Shown here in pieces: positions 12,985 through 25,689 of a DNA stretch of 64,000 nt. The stretch covers positions 10,559,686-10,623,685 of the forward strand of contig OX411552.1 in the NCBI GenBank assembly GCA_948146395.1. The letters run 5' to 3'. Each line of letters opens with the position of its first letter. Within the stretch, counting starts at the first letter, position 1. A model generated the notes under the pieces. That model worked only from the letters and a program-made list of their open reading frames with translations, made no database searches and had not been told where the DNA came from. Made by a program: the position numbers and the translations under genes. Origin of the DNA: Fragum whitleyi. Its lineage: Eukaryota; Mollusca; Bivalvia; Cardiida; Cardiidae.

Positions 12985-13330
12985 CGGATAATCGTTTGTT
13001 TCAGTGTAACATCGATTTATAATTCATTGAGTTAACGGAAAAAAGGTACATTTTCACGGTCGTGAAAATATAGCTTTTGTTGTTCACGAATAGGAATATC
13101 CATCGATCTTAGTCGAAAAACAAACGATTATTCTTTTTCTTTAGTGCAAAAAAAAGGAGTCTTAACGTGAAAATCTTGAGACAAATTTTCTTAAAGTGTG
13201 TCTTTTTCACGTGATCGCTTTGTAACGTTCATTTAGACGTCATTTATTTGTCCCTACTAGATGACGTCAGATAGTGTGAAATGAACGAAAGCGAGGAAAA
13301 GGTTTTTGATAATTTCTTTGATCAGGCAAT
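12985..13330 (+). mobile_element. Foldback family B, copy 2
   Basis: Same layout as the 11153 copy. The hairpin at 12985-13133 has GATAATCGTTTGTTTCAGTG and CAAACGATTATTC ends and a TTTTCACGGTCGTGAAAA centre. The right flank has GTGTGTCTTTTTCACGTG and TGACGTCA (13262). It lost a few dozen bases at the hairpin tip relative to copy 1. Confidence 0.8.
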
Positions 13331-13339
13331 GAGTCCATC

Positions 13340-13930
13340 AAATGATTATATATGGTTCTTTTCGATAATCCACAGAAAAGCATAAAAAGTCGTATCATTC
13401 ACTCTGACGGTGCCTCTGAACGTACCTCGCAAGAGCATCGTTTCTGAAACCAGACAATACTGAAAAAAAGAAAAAATAAATCCTAGTGAAACATCATTAA
13501 ATTTGAATAAGTCACAATTTCAACGAACGAATAGGCGTTGGCAAAACATTTTTAACATCAAAGCTGTTACAATAAAATAGATGAAGTAAAATGTAAACGC
13601 TATAATTTGCTTTACTGCTAATTGTATTTTTATGACTGATATATGTAATGTTAAGTCATTTACGAAAAGAACATAAACTGGGAATTATCATCGCAATTGA
13701 TTTTCTACTGAAGATACATATGAGATTTAAAAAGTGTCTTGAAAAAATACTTATTTCCAATTGTCCAAGAACCTTCGCTCAGCTGGTTATGGAATATACG
13801 ATTTTTGTGATCGTTCTGAATCTATATATATATTCGAATTAAAACTTTGTTTTTGAATACAAGTATATATGATCAACCCACCGTGCAATCAGAAAGCAAA
13901 GCCGGGACTTAAACTTAAACGTATCTGATA
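13340..13930. other. Gene-free stretch
   Basis: No exon or dispersed repeat was recognised. Confidence 0.4.
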
Positions 13931-14282
13931 CAGTAAGGAACATCGTAAAATTATCAAGATGAATGATTTTTCATTGATTCAGCTTGAACAAAATTAGCGA
14001 TATTTATTACAAACTATAACAAAATGTCCATACAAGTTTTATGAATAGCTTCCTATTTCTTCAAAAACTAGTCTCTCGCTCACAATTTTGATAATGGTAG
14101 TGAAATCGCATTTTTTCTAGCTAAATTCATTTTTAATGTAGTTGTTGGTCTTAACTGTTTAGTCATTTTGAGCGTTTTTGAATGGTTTGAGTTAGTGTTT
14201 GAAACGAATGAACTGAGCGATGAGTGAGCGATTGAAATGGTTTTGATCGAGGTGAATGTCTATCTCACGCTGTTATTAACTG
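13931..14282 (-). mobile_element. Family A MITE, hairpin arm deleted
   Basis: It opens ATA-CAGTAAGGAACATCG and ends TGTCTATCTCACGCTG-TTATTAACTG-TA. The GGAGCGAG block and the left half of the central hairpin are missing, so the sequence jumps from GAATGATTTTT to CTTGAACAAAATTAGCG. Confidence 0.8.
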
Positions 14283-14705
14283 TATCTATACGACAAACGA
14301 CATGTATCTAGGAAAGCAAAGAATTTGGATAGATTTCCAAGTTACCTTTATATTCAAAAAACATTGGTGGGTGAGGTAATTTTAACACCTAACGCTTGTG
14401 TGAGAAACAACTCTTAAGTAAAGGTCATTACAGTTTGTCGGTTATTTTAGAAATTTCCTAAAATTCCGATTCTGAAAATAACGACTTTTGTGTATTTTGC
14501 AAAGTAGGGTTCTCGTCCTTGGCCGTTAGTCAAAAACATCAAGAAGTGAATTTTGAACCCATTCTTCATTTCGAAGATGCTTAATTGAACGTTCATTCAT
14601 ATGGTAATAATTGATCCTTATTCAGAAAAATACCAATATGTAAATACATTACAAATGCAAGGTGACCGTTTAGAAGGTTGTTTTCAGTGTATTTTCGAAA
14701 GGCTG

Positions 14706-15134
14706 CAGTTGAAAACATCGTGAAATTGACACTCATTCCGATCAAAAGCATTCTTAATCATTCACTCAGCGCTCCATTCGTTCATTCCAAACACTCACTC
14801 AAATCGATCAAAAACGCTCCGAAATTATTCGAAAACATTTAAAAAATCGTTCATGACTTTCAACAATAAATTCAAGTCTATCTATTTATTTTACGATTTT
14901 ATTGGCTGGTGTGGACTTTCAAGTGTTGTTGATTGTTCCACGAAGACGTACAAACAGAAAAGTACGTATAATTTATTAAAGGGAGGTAATAAATATCGCT
15001 AATTGAACAAAATTATCAATATTTGATAACATCCCTTAAATTTCACTCAAAACTCACTCCACACACTCATTCAATTTCATTCCGGATTCACTCCAAAAAC
15101 GTTTACTTTGTCAATTTCACGATGTTCTTAACTG
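14706..15134 (+). mobile_element. Family A MITE, full length
   Basis: CAGTTGAAAACATCGTGAAA opens the copy. CTCAGCGCTCCATTCG, CACTCACTCAAATC, a GGGAGGTAATAA...AACATCCC hairpin and CACTCCACACACTC follow, ending CACGATGTTCTTAACTG-TA. The left flanking dinucleotide is TG instead of TA. Confidence 0.9.
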
Positions 15135-15136
15135 TA

Positions 15137-15535
15137 CGTATACGCAAGCATAAAAAGGGGGAAAATGAAAAAATGTCACCCGGAAATGGACAACACAAGA
15201 CCAACTCCACCCTTTTTATATCAAACTCCGAATTATACTTAACAGTCAATCAAAGACCTTTCCTTTCTCGAAACGTGAGCTAGTTTTAGGAAATTTCTAT
15301 ATGAACATGTACAAAATGCACTCAAAGAGCAACATTGAGTGTTTGATAAACAGAAAAAGACAGAAATGTTCTTTCATGTTTGTATCTGTTAGATGTTTGT
15401 TTATAGGACCCGCGTTTGAGTGCATGTTGTTATTTCAAAGTCAGCGAAATTCATTACCATAGTGTACTCCTTTGGTAACATGAATTGTATGTGTAATCCC
15501 TCTCTCATGGAGAAGGCTTAATCTTAATTTAGCTG
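15137..15535. other. Gene-free stretch left of the SINE
   Basis: No exon seen. It ends in the presumed left target-site duplicate of the SINE (15522-15535). Confidence 0.4.
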
Positions 15536-15892
15536 TTCATGGCATTTTGTTTCTGTACACAAGGCTGATCTCAGCCATCACTGGCGGCCTTTCTACTAGA
15601 AGTAGAAGTGGAAACCCCCAATACGGTGTTTGTTTGTTAATTTGAATGGGTTTTCGCCCCGCTTCCAACAATTTTTCAGTGCTGCTGGAGCACATAACAC
15701 TGGATTCCTGGTATTTTTCTCAACAGTGCAACAATTTCATCCTTTCCTAGCCTCCGGTCTACGGTTATCAACTCATTGGTTAGAGACAAATAGTCGGAAA
15801 GGATGAGTATCGCCGTCAGGGATCGAACCCGGGACCGCTAGATTGACAGACAACCGCGCTACCAACTGCGATATAACGGCGGCAAATAAAGT
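15536..15892 (-). mobile_element. tRNA-derived SINE
   Basis: Read on the minus strand from 15892, the head is a decayed tRNA. An acceptor CGCCGT (paired with ACGGCG at its other end), an A-box-like CGCAGTTGGTAGCGCGG and a B-box GGTTCGATCCC are all present, and the anticodon-loop region reads CTGTCAA. The anticodon stem does not pair, so it is not a working tRNA gene. About 280 bp of non-tRNA body follows. TCTTAATTTAGCTG (15522-15535) and TCTTAATTCAGCAG (15893-15906) look like a diverged target-site duplication. Confidence 0.8.
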
Positions 15893-15906
15893 TCTTAATT
15901 CAGCAG

Positions 15907-16626
15907 GATAAAGGTTAAACATTTGACTCTTAACATAATGAAGAAAAACTGAATGTGACCTGACTCATAGAAAAGGGGCCAAGAAGGAAAAGTAGAGTAT
16001 ACTGAACTATAAAAGAAATAAGAGAAAGACATCTGATTGTGTCAATGAAATATAATCTACTGAACTCCAAGTAAAAGAGGAAAAAACAAACAAACAAAAA
16101 AACAAACCCTTATTTCAATAATTAAGTAAGCTATTAAAAAACATACGATGGTATTCTCTTCGTTTGATGGGAAGGTATTGTCGATGGAATTTTGCAAAAT
16201 CAAATGTTCCTTATTTTCGTAAGTAGGTACATGTGTCAAAACGGCAAAAACAAGTTTCGATTATTGGTGTCAGTTTTCATAAGAAAGCCTCCGAGATTCC
16301 TTTTTCAGTCAGAAAAAGCATGAATTTAAATAATTCTTGCACTGGCATCGACCGTATTTGTTTGTACTTAATATCAGATATTAACCAATAACATTAGAAC
16401 CTTGATATGACACAGAAAGCTTGTATTGGCATCAGAGGAATGGATCACACAAGTTTTCCAGAAAGAAAAATGTTCGACGATATCTTTTGAATGAGTTTCC
16501 GCAAAAGCCACCTAAACACCTAAAGTTCTGAAATTGCACATACGCATCCTTTTAGAGACCACATCCGCCACATTGAGAAAGTTTTGTTTCGTCATTACTC
16601 AAGGGTCCTGTTTGGAACACGACATA
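15907..16626. other. Gene-free stretch
   Basis: No exon or repeat was recognised. There is a short AAAC-rich patch near 16083-16106. Confidence 0.4.
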
Positions 16627-17044
16627 CAGTTAATAACATCATGAAATTGACAACTATCTCAATTAAAACCATTCATAATCACTCCCTCGGCGCTCCAATC
16701 ATTCATGCCAAACACTCACTCAAACCGATCAAAAACGCTCCAAAATCACTAAAAAGATAATATCAACAGCTACATAAAAATGAATATTAATAGAATATTA
16801 CCCACGATTTCACTGTCACAATTGAAATTGTGAACGTTTAATTGTTTTTTCACCAAATAGTTAGCTATATATAGAACTTTAATACATATCTTTATAACAG
16901 GGAGGTATTAACATCCTTAACAAGATTGGATATTGGAGTACCTCCCTTTATTTCTCTTAAAACCCGCTCGACACACCCATTCGATTTCATTCCCAAACCA
17001 TTCCAGTATCATTCAGCTTGTCAATTACACGATGTTGTTTATTG
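16627..17044 (+). mobile_element. Family A MITE, full length
   Basis: TA-CAGTTAATAACATCATG on the left and CACGATGTTGTTTATTG-TA on the right bound the copy. CGGCGCTCCAATCATTCATG and CACTCACTCAAACC are clear. The hairpin centre is worn, with GGGAGGTATTAA and TACCTCCCTT preserved. Length 418 bp. Confidence 0.9.
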
Positions 17045-17239
17045 TAGAACATGTATCCACCTGGCTTTCTTTAATTTCAAAGGGTTCATATAATTCATGT
17101 TCTGACTACCTTGATAAATTTATACTGGTATTTTAAGACTCTAACATATTCTCTGTTTCTATTTATTGGTCTTTAGGGACCAATTAGTCGCTTTAAAATG
17201 CAAACAAGCCTGTAACATCATGTAATAGTTCGATCGACT

Positions 17240-17408
17240 AGAATGAATATTGGTCTTTTTGAAGAATTTCGAAGCAGTTTTGAGCGATTTTGGTGTGTTT
17301 TGAATTATTTGAATCAGTATTTTGAATGCCTTGATTGAATAGGGCGCTTGGTGAACGGTTTAGAATGGTTTTGGCGAGGTAAATGTCAATTTCACAATGT
17401 ATTACCTG
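17240..17408 (-). mobile_element. Family A MITE, right-hand fragment
   Basis: Only the last 170 bp of the reverse-oriented element remain, with diverged GCGCTTGGTGAACGG, TTTAGAATGGTTTT and GTCAATTTCACAATG blocks ending ATTACCTG-TA. Confidence 0.7.
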
Positions 17409-17410
17409 TA

Positions 17411-20109
17411 CAACTTTCATCAATTGATATTACAAAGTTAAACATGGTGGGATAATTCTGATTCATACGCGTTTGAAGAATACATAAGTATGTGCAATAT
17501 GAGTATGTGCATGGCTTTTCCAAAAAAATCATATATGAGAGGGGTAAAGCACCAAACAACATAGAACATCACAAAATTGATTGAGAACATTTGCTGACCA
17601 GCAGAATAAAGCATGAAACCCCGTCTATCTACAGAGCACTATAGAGCGGATGCACAGGCAGGCCAGAGGATTTGCTATTGTTATATTTAAATTGCTTGTA
17701 ATTACACGAGTATGCTTATATTAGGGGTCACTAACTACAGTTTACTTGGTGCTTCTAAGTTATGAACAGAAGAAGGTGCAATTATGAGGAGATTCGAATT
17801 CTCTTTATCAAGAGTAAAAACAGGATAAGAGAAAACGATAGTAATAAAATTAATCCATTTGAAAATGTGTTCATTAAAGAAGTGTTGAATCGAAAGGTAC
17901 TGTAATAACATATGAAATCTTTATTCCTTACATCTTTAAACTTATCTACAATTTTCCCACGATGTTTTTTCACCAAAGTTATCAGAGATATTCCAATCAT
18001 AGCTCACCTGACAAGATTACGTTAAATAATCTGTAATGATAAGCCATAAAAATGATTGAATGGAGATGCCTTATCTCACACTGAAGAAGTTTTCTTTGAC
18101 AAGATAGACTCCCCTGATAGGTAGACGCCAGTAAAATATTCAAGATCTTCCAAATTTAATTTTAACGAAACCCCATAAGAAAAGTATCTGTTTGCCTGGT
18201 TCGTACATAAGTGTGATATGACTTTTAGATGCATTGCCATTTTTTGTTATATATCAATTAACAAAATTCGCCAATATACTTGTTGAAGACGTTTTCCTAC
18301 GATACGTTTTTTTTTTCTGTGCAAGCCGGGATATAAGATATATGTAGTTGAGTAATTTATGTTAAGCTATTCAAAATGAACAATTTATGAAGCTTACAAT
18401 TGAATTCAATTTTTACGTGATCAATTTTAAAACAGCTTACTTTCATCCTCAAATCACGAGAGAAAATAAAAAGCTTTAGCGAGTATGGCCAAAGATCAAT
18501 CTAGCGCAAGGAATGAAAGGAGAAAACGGTTTCTCGTTACTCGTGCATAGGTATCTATCTCTCAACCAGTAAGCAAAGAATGGGCAGAGTAGAAATAGTT
18601 TATATAGTGTTTTTTACTTGAAAACAATCCAGTTTACATGCACGGAATTTGAATAACACCGATCAAAATGTTGTCCAATATGATAACAATGAGCACAGTC
18701 ATTCTACACATGAAAAGTCATACGCTGCTCTTAATCTAACAGCAAACTACAAATGTAAAAAATCTATCACTTGTGTGCTGATTGTTTTGTAAAATGTTTT
18801 CCATGGATAGAAAACACGCTTTCTTAAAAAACCCTAGCAATAACCACCAAACAGATGCGAACCATTTTAATTAATAGTTAGACGAGGGATTTCTTTATGA
18901 TGACGCACCATAAATATTCTAAATCTAAACATTTTATCTTTAAAAGATAGCATATTCCTTGCAGGTATTCGATCAGGCACATGGCAAAACCCTTGTGCTC
19001 GAATCATTTGAAATTGAATGCATTTAGCTTTGCAGAATGCAAGTGACAGGTGGGTATTTGAAGTTCCGTGAGATATTATCATCAAATTAATTATTTAACG
19101 AGGAGATATGATTCAAAATAGATGTATCTTTAAATAAAAATGTAAAAATTACGATTATATTCACTTTGATCTAATTTGATTCCATGGTCTCGTTTCTACC
19201 AGTTTACTAGCCTAGCACCTATATCACCCGGCAATCTTTAATCGGTTTTAGTATTGCTAAGAATGAAGAATTTTGCTATTATTTTATAAAAAGAAGAAAT
19301 GTATATGTAAAATATGCTAATGGCATGTATGTTTGTTTAATATAAAAGTCAGTTAGTATTGTAGTGTCGTCTTTAAAAATATGTCAATTACATTTCACCA
19401 TCGATATTGCGTTTAAATGTAGTTAATTATAAACTAATATACGTGATATATATCATGTATTTAAAAAAATTTAAACAAGGCAACGAGTAAGTGGTTTGTA
19501 AGAGACTTAGTAAAGACTTTGGTGCATTGATGTGTGTCCTTGTACTGAACCGAACGTCATGTACCTGAAGCTTAAAAGAATGTGAAACCAATCATTAGAT
19601 ATTACGTAACCATGTGTTACGTGTTAAAAGGTCACCAAATACATTAATTTTCGTGCCACTGGGTTCTTTGCAGTTCTAAAATAATATGAAATTAATTGTG
19701 GGTGTACGCAGTTATGTATTAAGGTGGCACGCAGGTAGACTAGTTCTTCAGATGTCTTTTATTTCATACTAAATTATATCGGGTGTTAACGCCTTACATC
19801 TTTCATATTGTGAAGCAAACCGCTCCAATTATGATTGTTATTTTTAATCCTTTGAGGGTAATGTCTACTGTATATTATTGTACCCCCATCTACGAGGTAG
19901 AGGTAGAATATTGGTTTCCATATTTCTGTCTATTTGCCCATACGCCCATCTGTAGAGCTCTTCGTTTCCGGACTCTAACTGAAATAAGAAATCTAGAATC
20001 ATGAAACTTTACTCAATTGTTGCCCAGGACCATCGGAAGTGTCCCTCTGTTTTTAAGTCAAGAAGGTCAAAGATCAAGGCCACAATTGTACTCTGTCCGG
20101 AAAAGGTGT
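17411..20109. other. Long gene-free stretch
   Basis: About 2.7 kb of AT-rich DNA in which I see no exon, RNA gene or clear repeat. Small open frames at 17782-18000 and 18867-19085 (minus) lack any recognisable domain. The right end (19720 onward) reads into the GGGGACCGTTTTACTAAA element. Confidence 0.4.
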
Positions 20110-20300
20110 CAGGGGACCGTTTTACTAAAAATCTTGGTCGTTATTTTCGCAAGTCAAAAATCAAGGTTGCTTCTACAGCGTTAATTACAAATGGAATTCT
20201 GCGATGTATCGTTTTCTAAAGATAATTACAATGAGATATTGCAAGGCATTAATCTATTAATGAAAGAAAAGACCAGGTACGATTTATGTGTTGGAAATCT
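20110..20300 (+). mobile_element. GGGGCCCGTTTTACTAAA family, copy 1 (partial)
   Basis: CAGGGGACCGTTTTACTAAA, GCAAGTCAAAAATCAAGGTTG, the TCTAAAGATAATTACAATGA hinge and AGGTACGATTTATG line up in order with the element at 49845-50089. The right terminus is missing or too worn to see. Confidence 0.7.
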
Positions 20301-22221
20301 TTCTTCTCACTCACCTCAACACTTACACGCTATCTTAGTATTTTAGTCGCAGGAATTCCACTCACCACTAAACGAATCGTACGTAACTTCATATACAAGA
20401 AGGAATCAAAAGGGGATTTGAAATGATGATGGAAAAGATAGCAAGACGAGGGAATCTTTCTTCATCTTACAGGATTCTTTTCTAAACAATCGTATCTAGG
20501 CCTATATAATCTTCAGTTACATTGTTTTGAACATACTTCGGTGATAACATACCCCGTTGTCTGTAAAGTATCAAGAATCCTACGATTGAAAACTAGTTCC
20601 ACCTGGCGATATTAATGAGATAGACATTCTTGCAGCGCAGGGAACGTATTATGCAAAGTGTGTGGATCCGTACAGCATCAACAAAATGACATAAATTATT
20701 ACCGATCCATCATAAAAGTGGCTTGTACATGTTGATCTTTCTTTCGCAATGGTATCGTGAGGTCGGAATTTACGAAAAGGGGAAAAGTTTGACCTTAGAA
20801 ATGCAGTATTGGGTCAAGTTCTATCTTTTGTTAATGAACGTTCGACAAGGATAGTCTTGAAGTCTTAAGGTCGTCAACTAATCGGAGAGATTGAAATAAT
20901 GTCTGGTCGTCTAATATATGACTTTACAAGGGGCTTGCTACCATGAGTTCATCATCACGAGAGCTTTTTATTCTACCGAGCGGAGTAACTCTGGAAGTAT
21001 ATTTAAAAGATTTATTTTTAAATGTGAGTATTTGCATTATCCAGCACCTGCATGCGGTCGCGGTGCTTTTTTTTTGAAAATATGACAATATTCCCTATTT
21101 GAAAAAGACCAGTTACAACTCTTTTAATTTGGATAGCTATTTCGCATGAAACATACATGGGCTTTTCTTTTAATCCCTGGCAAAAGTAAGATTTATATAG
21201 TTATAGCAGTCAGCGTTCGATGCCAACTCCTGTTTACTGTAACCAAAGTGAAATTGACAGTTTTTATGATTGAGGAACAAATTTTGAATGCTATGAAAGG
21301 GAGTATTAGGGGCGCGTATTAAATGAAATATAAGGAGGGGAACAATCTGAGATCCAATTAGCCCCTTCAATATCGATATCAGCTAATCAAATCATGTTTT
21401 AAATTGATCACTTTTGATTATGTTACTGATGTGTTTTCAACAGTTTCTTTGGTGTTTGGAATGAATTAAATAGGTGTCAATATTGTGACATATCTAACGG
21501 TACTGATTCAAAAAGAAGACTCGTTACCGGATTTTATTCACTCTCTCACCCCCCCCCCCCCCCTCTCTCTCTCTCTTTGTAAGATATATTTGTGAACAGA
21601 ACATATTTTTCAAAATTAAACTAGTAAGAAAAGTTATTTTAAGGTGATAGTTGCAACAGTGAAACACTGATGCTCTTTCAGTCGAAGATGAAATCCGAGC
21701 TGTTAGACCTCAGACAAGTTAGGAAAGGCTTCCCCTTCTTCTCGGGACAACAGTTTTTAAACCTTTGTTACAGGAGGCAATGTGAAATATGCATATGAAA
21801 AATGTTTAGAGATGGACAACCTGTCTGAAACTTTAGACCAATTTATACTTGAAAGCATAACATATCATTACATGTTTGCATCCACCCCCTACATCTCACA
21901 TATTTACATGTTGAGTTCGACAGAACTATAAAATACATAGTCCTTTAAAGAAGATGAAACGCACACTAATGTCAGTTCAGTAGATATTATTAACTTAATT
22001 GTTTATACTTTACCTGTCTGGATCATTAACGAGTGCAATAGAGTACAACCAAACATTTGAAGTTCTTCCGACTGAAATTCATGCAACAGGCACGAACATT
22101 AACTTTCTTGACACTTTTTGAAATCTCGGGAAGGTGCCTTTTCTCCATTCTATTAAGTATTATGAAGAGAACTTACTTTTTTTAAGGTACAACGCGACAG
22201 ATCTTAAATGACCATGACTTG
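20301..22221. other. Gene-free stretch
   Basis: Nothing coding was recognised. A C14(CT)n tract lies at 21549-21577. Short family A-like scraps (CAATTTCACTTTGGTTACAGT complement near 21235-21255) are too weak to annotate separately. Confidence 0.4.
21549..21577. repeat. Poly-C / (CT)n tract
   Basis: A run of about 15 C passes straight into about seven CT units. It is simple low-complexity sequence and a likely source of assembly or sequencing error. Confidence 0.9.
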
Positions 22222-22356
22222 TGCGTGACTTTTCCTACAATTTCAAATATGCACAAAGCAAAGCCTAAGGTCAGTCTGCGCATCAACACAGTCTGACCAG
22301 AAACTTAGCTATGTGCTTTACAGAAAGATAAGGTCCAAAAATTCATGTAGACAATA
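22222..22356 (+). repeat. CTGGCCAGCC-type dispersed repeat, copy 2
   Basis: GTGCGTGACTTTTCC, AAATATGCACAAAGCAAAG, CTGCGCATCAACACAGTCTG and GAAAGATAAGGTCC align in order with copies at 6066 and 29836. Confidence 0.65.
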
Positions 22357-22795
22357 ATTTGATCGTATACTTATTTGAGAAATCAGGCTTTCTAGAATTA
22401 TATATGTTAGCAAATCAGACACGCATCATTTTTTGGAAATGTCTCTCACAGGCATTGTGAACTCACTTTAAATTTGAAACTTACTCAATGATTCATATGT
22501 AATTAAGAAGCATTTTTTCATAAGGATTTCCTTCTTTAGATTTCTTCAAAAATACATTGATCAAATAATGTTTTTGCCTTTTTACATTAAGCTAAACTAG
22601 ATTGAATGACAATAAACAAACATATGGTAATTAGCCACTTTGGCCTTAAGGTTTTAGATCCGTAAGAGATTTGAAAACGCGAAATTTAATTTAGATAAAA
22701 TATGAATAACTTCTTCTTACCGTGGGAAAAAGCGAATTGTGTCCCTTAAACTTGGATATTTACGAAAATAGAAACTGAGACCTTTTATTGATTAC

Positions 22796-22825
22796 ATTAT
22801 AATAATAATGATAATAATAATAATA
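22796..22825. repeat. (ATA)n microsatellite, left part
   Basis: TAATAATAATGATAATAATAA precedes the LINE tail. A matching array with the same TGATAATGATAATAA phase resumes on the other side of the LINE at 23773, so the two were probably one array. Confidence 0.8.
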
Positions 22826-23772
22826 CATACATACATACATACATTTATTGGCATATATCGACACAATATGTCTTTAGCCATTTACAATACAGCAAAAATA
22901 TGGCTTTGACACAAAATATAGCAATTTTTACAAATACAGTGTATCTCAAAATTCAATATACAAAATATCTTACATAGCTGAGTGTGCAACATAGTTAATG
23001 AACAGTATTATCAAGATAGTTCTTGCGAGCTTCAAATGCAGATGCGATAAACTTAACAGTATTTAGTACATTCCTTTTATTTGTTGATGACATTATATTT
23101 ATGAACTTATGTATATTAGGCCATGCTATTCTAAGGAAAAAATTACGTCTTATATCTAAATACTTAGGACAGCACAAAAGAAAGTGGTATTCATCTTCAA
23201 CCTGACCCAAATTACATAATTTACAAATTCTCTCTTGTCTTAAGATATTATTATAACGACCGGTTTCGATTTCTAAATTATGTGAACTAAGTCTGAAACA
23301 CGCAAACATTTTTAACAACTTTTCGTTTTTAATGATATCAAGATATGGTTCATATTCAAAGTTTTCCTTAAATTTGCAATAACTTGATAATTTAGGTAAA
23401 TGATTTATGTTATGGTACCATTCCTGCATATATTGATCTCGAAGCCTCGTTTTAAACTTTGAAACATAATTTATCTCTGAATTATAGTTAAGCCTTACAT
23501 TTGTCAGTCCTAGATGGTCAATCAGCGAATTCACTTTATTTCCCCATTATCTAGCATTTCCGTTATCAACTGAATCTGTGTATGACAATAATAGAGAAGG
23601 AATGGTATTAGATTTTATTTTACACCAAAATTTTAATACTTTTTCTTTGCAGATTACTGCTAGAGGCAATCTACCGAATTCTCAAAAGATGGAATAAATT
23701 GGTGTTTGTCTTTTAACACCTAAAATACTTCTGAGGAAACGGAGATGTAAATTATCAATTTCTTTACAACTA
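22826..23772 (-). mobile_element. 5'-truncated LINE with (ATGT)n tail
   Basis: Read on the minus strand, this is the last 0.9 kb of a non-LTR retrotransposon: the C-terminal part of its polymerase protein, a short 3' UTR and an (ATGT)5 tail in place of poly(A). Both ends lie in ATA/ATT microsatellite. The left (tail) flank and right (5') flank carry the same repeat phase, as expected for insertion into the array. Confidence 0.8.
22995..23772 (-). pseudogene. LINE reverse transcriptase C-terminus, broken
   Basis: The intact part (23534-22995) encodes 179 residues with a Cys/His cluster, C-K-L-C then H-F-L-L-C-C-P near residues 100-125, the usual C-terminal knuckle of many LINE ORF2 proteins. 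Upstream, the same frame reads on as SILGVKRQTP, EFGRLPLAV and VLKFWCKI, typical of the thumb/connection region after the polymerase. Two in-frame stops interrupt it, one after IYSIF and one after GNAR. The catalytic domain itself is lost to 5' truncation. The protein resembles the one at 53325-55319 in layout but not closely in sequence. It is a dead copy with no expected function; the exact clade cannot be fixed by eye. Confidence 0.8.
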
Positions 23773-23831
23773 TGATAATGATAATAATAATAATAATAAT
23801 AGTAATAATAATAATGATAATAATAATAATC
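23773..23831. repeat. (ATA)n microsatellite, right part
   Basis: TGATAATGATAATAATAATA with occasional GTA and TGA variants runs to 23831. It is the continuation of the array at 22796-22825 beyond the LINE. Confidence 0.9.
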
Positions 23832-24509
23832 CATTTAGTTCCATCAAGTATCGTGCATTCTGAGTGACTGAAAAGTTATTTTGTTCCTAAAAATAAATAA
23901 AAACACCAATTTTGAGTACGAAGGTATTTTGCAAAGTTGCACACAAAGTAATCCTATATGAAATCCGTCTCAATATATAGAAATTTCTAATTTTTTGCTT
24001 CTTGATAGTTACAGGGAAACGAAATGCGCGGTCCTAAGAACCATGTGTTTATTCCTTCCTTCATTTAAAAGTTCGTGACTTTACCTTGACCTTCACTGTT
24101 GGATTTTATGAATGAGTATTTGTTGGAAGGTCTGAAGCATGTCATGTACTGATAGCGTACACTGAATGATGGATTTAACATTCTTAAACAATAAACATTC
24201 ACAGTATGATAGCTTCAAGTACATAATGTGGTCTGCCACAAACTTGTCTGCGGCTTGTACGCACCCCTTCACGCACGATTTTCGTGCTATTTTGAGACTA
24301 TTTAGAATAAAAATGGAAAAAGACCGAGGACAGATTTATGATTCTTTATTTCAGTGTTATAAATAAATTTTATTGTTGATACTTCGGAAAAAAATAACAT
24401 AAATCTCGTTTGTATCTTCACTGATCTAGCGTTTATTATTTATTTTTTCGTTTTATTACTTTATATGGATTACTACTGTTATTTCATCATCTGCGTGCGA
24501 ATAATTAAG
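23832..24509. other. Gene-free stretch
   Basis: No exon or repeat was recognised. Confidence 0.4.
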
Positions 24510-24850
24510 ATTAACAATACGTCGCAAGAGTGGAATAATGCCGATATTTTTTATATTACACGGGTGATATTACACCAATAACCTTTAAGCGTATATCATC
24601 GCTGTATTTATGTCGTTAAAATGACGTCTTAATTGATAAGGTGACGTAATTTTACAAACGGCATTATATGTTACGCTGAAAAATTCTTATTGACAAATTT
24701 CAAGAATTTTGCTGCAAAATTTCTGGTCATATTCAGGTCATATTATGTATAGAATACCGAATTTGTGTCCATCAAATACCAATTTCGTCATCTAATATAG
24801 ATAAAAACGAGGCTAGTTTAATAAGTTTTGTATAGCGCGGTTTTATTGAC
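24510..24850 (+). mobile_element. Foldback family related to 42300-42715, copy 1
   Basis: GGTGATATTACACC, TTAAAATGACGTCTTAATTG, GGTGACGTAATTTTACAAACG, GACAAATTTCAAGAATTTTG, GGTCATATTATGTATAGAAT, ACCGAATTTG and AAACGAGGC follow the same order as in the 42.3 kb copy. The hairpin that ends the other copy is reduced here to TACCGAATTTGTG / ACCAATTTCG. Confidence 0.6.
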
Positions 24851-25689
24851 CCGAATCTGACCATTGCTATCTAGAGGAATAAAATTCTGATTATTCCTTC
24901 TCGGCTTTGCACGTGCTTTCATATGAATGAATTACAAACGGTATTGTTGATCGATAAAATATGTCGGTTATTGTTTTTTAAGCATTTTTCCAAAAGAGGT
25001 CCAATTCGGGAAAAAATCGAAGGTGAATATCATGACCACCCATTCAATATAAAGTGATAGGCAGTTACATTAAGCAATATATTATGCTTGTATCACGATC
25101 CATCCGTTGCTAAATCTTTCATTTGAAGAAGTATTCGACATTTAATGACAAGAAGGTTGATTAGGTTATGTAGTTAAGTGATAGTTCGTGTACTATTAAT
25201 CAAATAGTTCAGACATTCGGTGGTTAAATAATTACTGATGTTCTACAAGAATTAATATTAATAGAAATGGACGTTTATTGCCAAGAAATTCGTTAACATC
25301 GAGTTCATAAAATATAAAGCAAAACACTGTTTTAGTGTCGTAAGAGCTTATATAGATAATTTCTGAATGAATATATTTTGAAAATAAAGAACAAATTCTG
25401 GTTTTAATGTTTGAAGATAACTATTCAAATACATTTATTATTACAATTTTTCCATAATAAAATCAAATCAAATAACAGGATTGTCACAACCAAATTTGAA
25501 CAGCCCTTCGATCAGAATGAAAAAAATGAGGGCCATAATGGTCCCAGATCGCTCACCTGAGTTTCTTTGAAACATCACATAAATTAAATAGGAAGATAAC
25601 AACAAGGATATAATTTCTTAAAAAGATCGATATCGTGGAATGTATTCAGCATAGAGTAAAAAGGATATACCTGAGCACAGCCCTTATAT
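24851..25689. other. Gene-free stretch with weak repeat traces
   Basis: 24905-25020 resembles 45245-45365 (TTTGCACGTGCTTTCATA, CAAAATATGTCAGTTA, AGAGGTCgAGATCGGG-like), so an old repeat is shared between the two regions. Nothing coding was seen. Confidence 0.4.

Noticed and set aside
15835..15892. tRNA gene on the minus strand with GTC anticodon
   Set aside because: The A and B boxes are present but the anticodon stem does not pair, and a SINE body with flanking duplicate follows.
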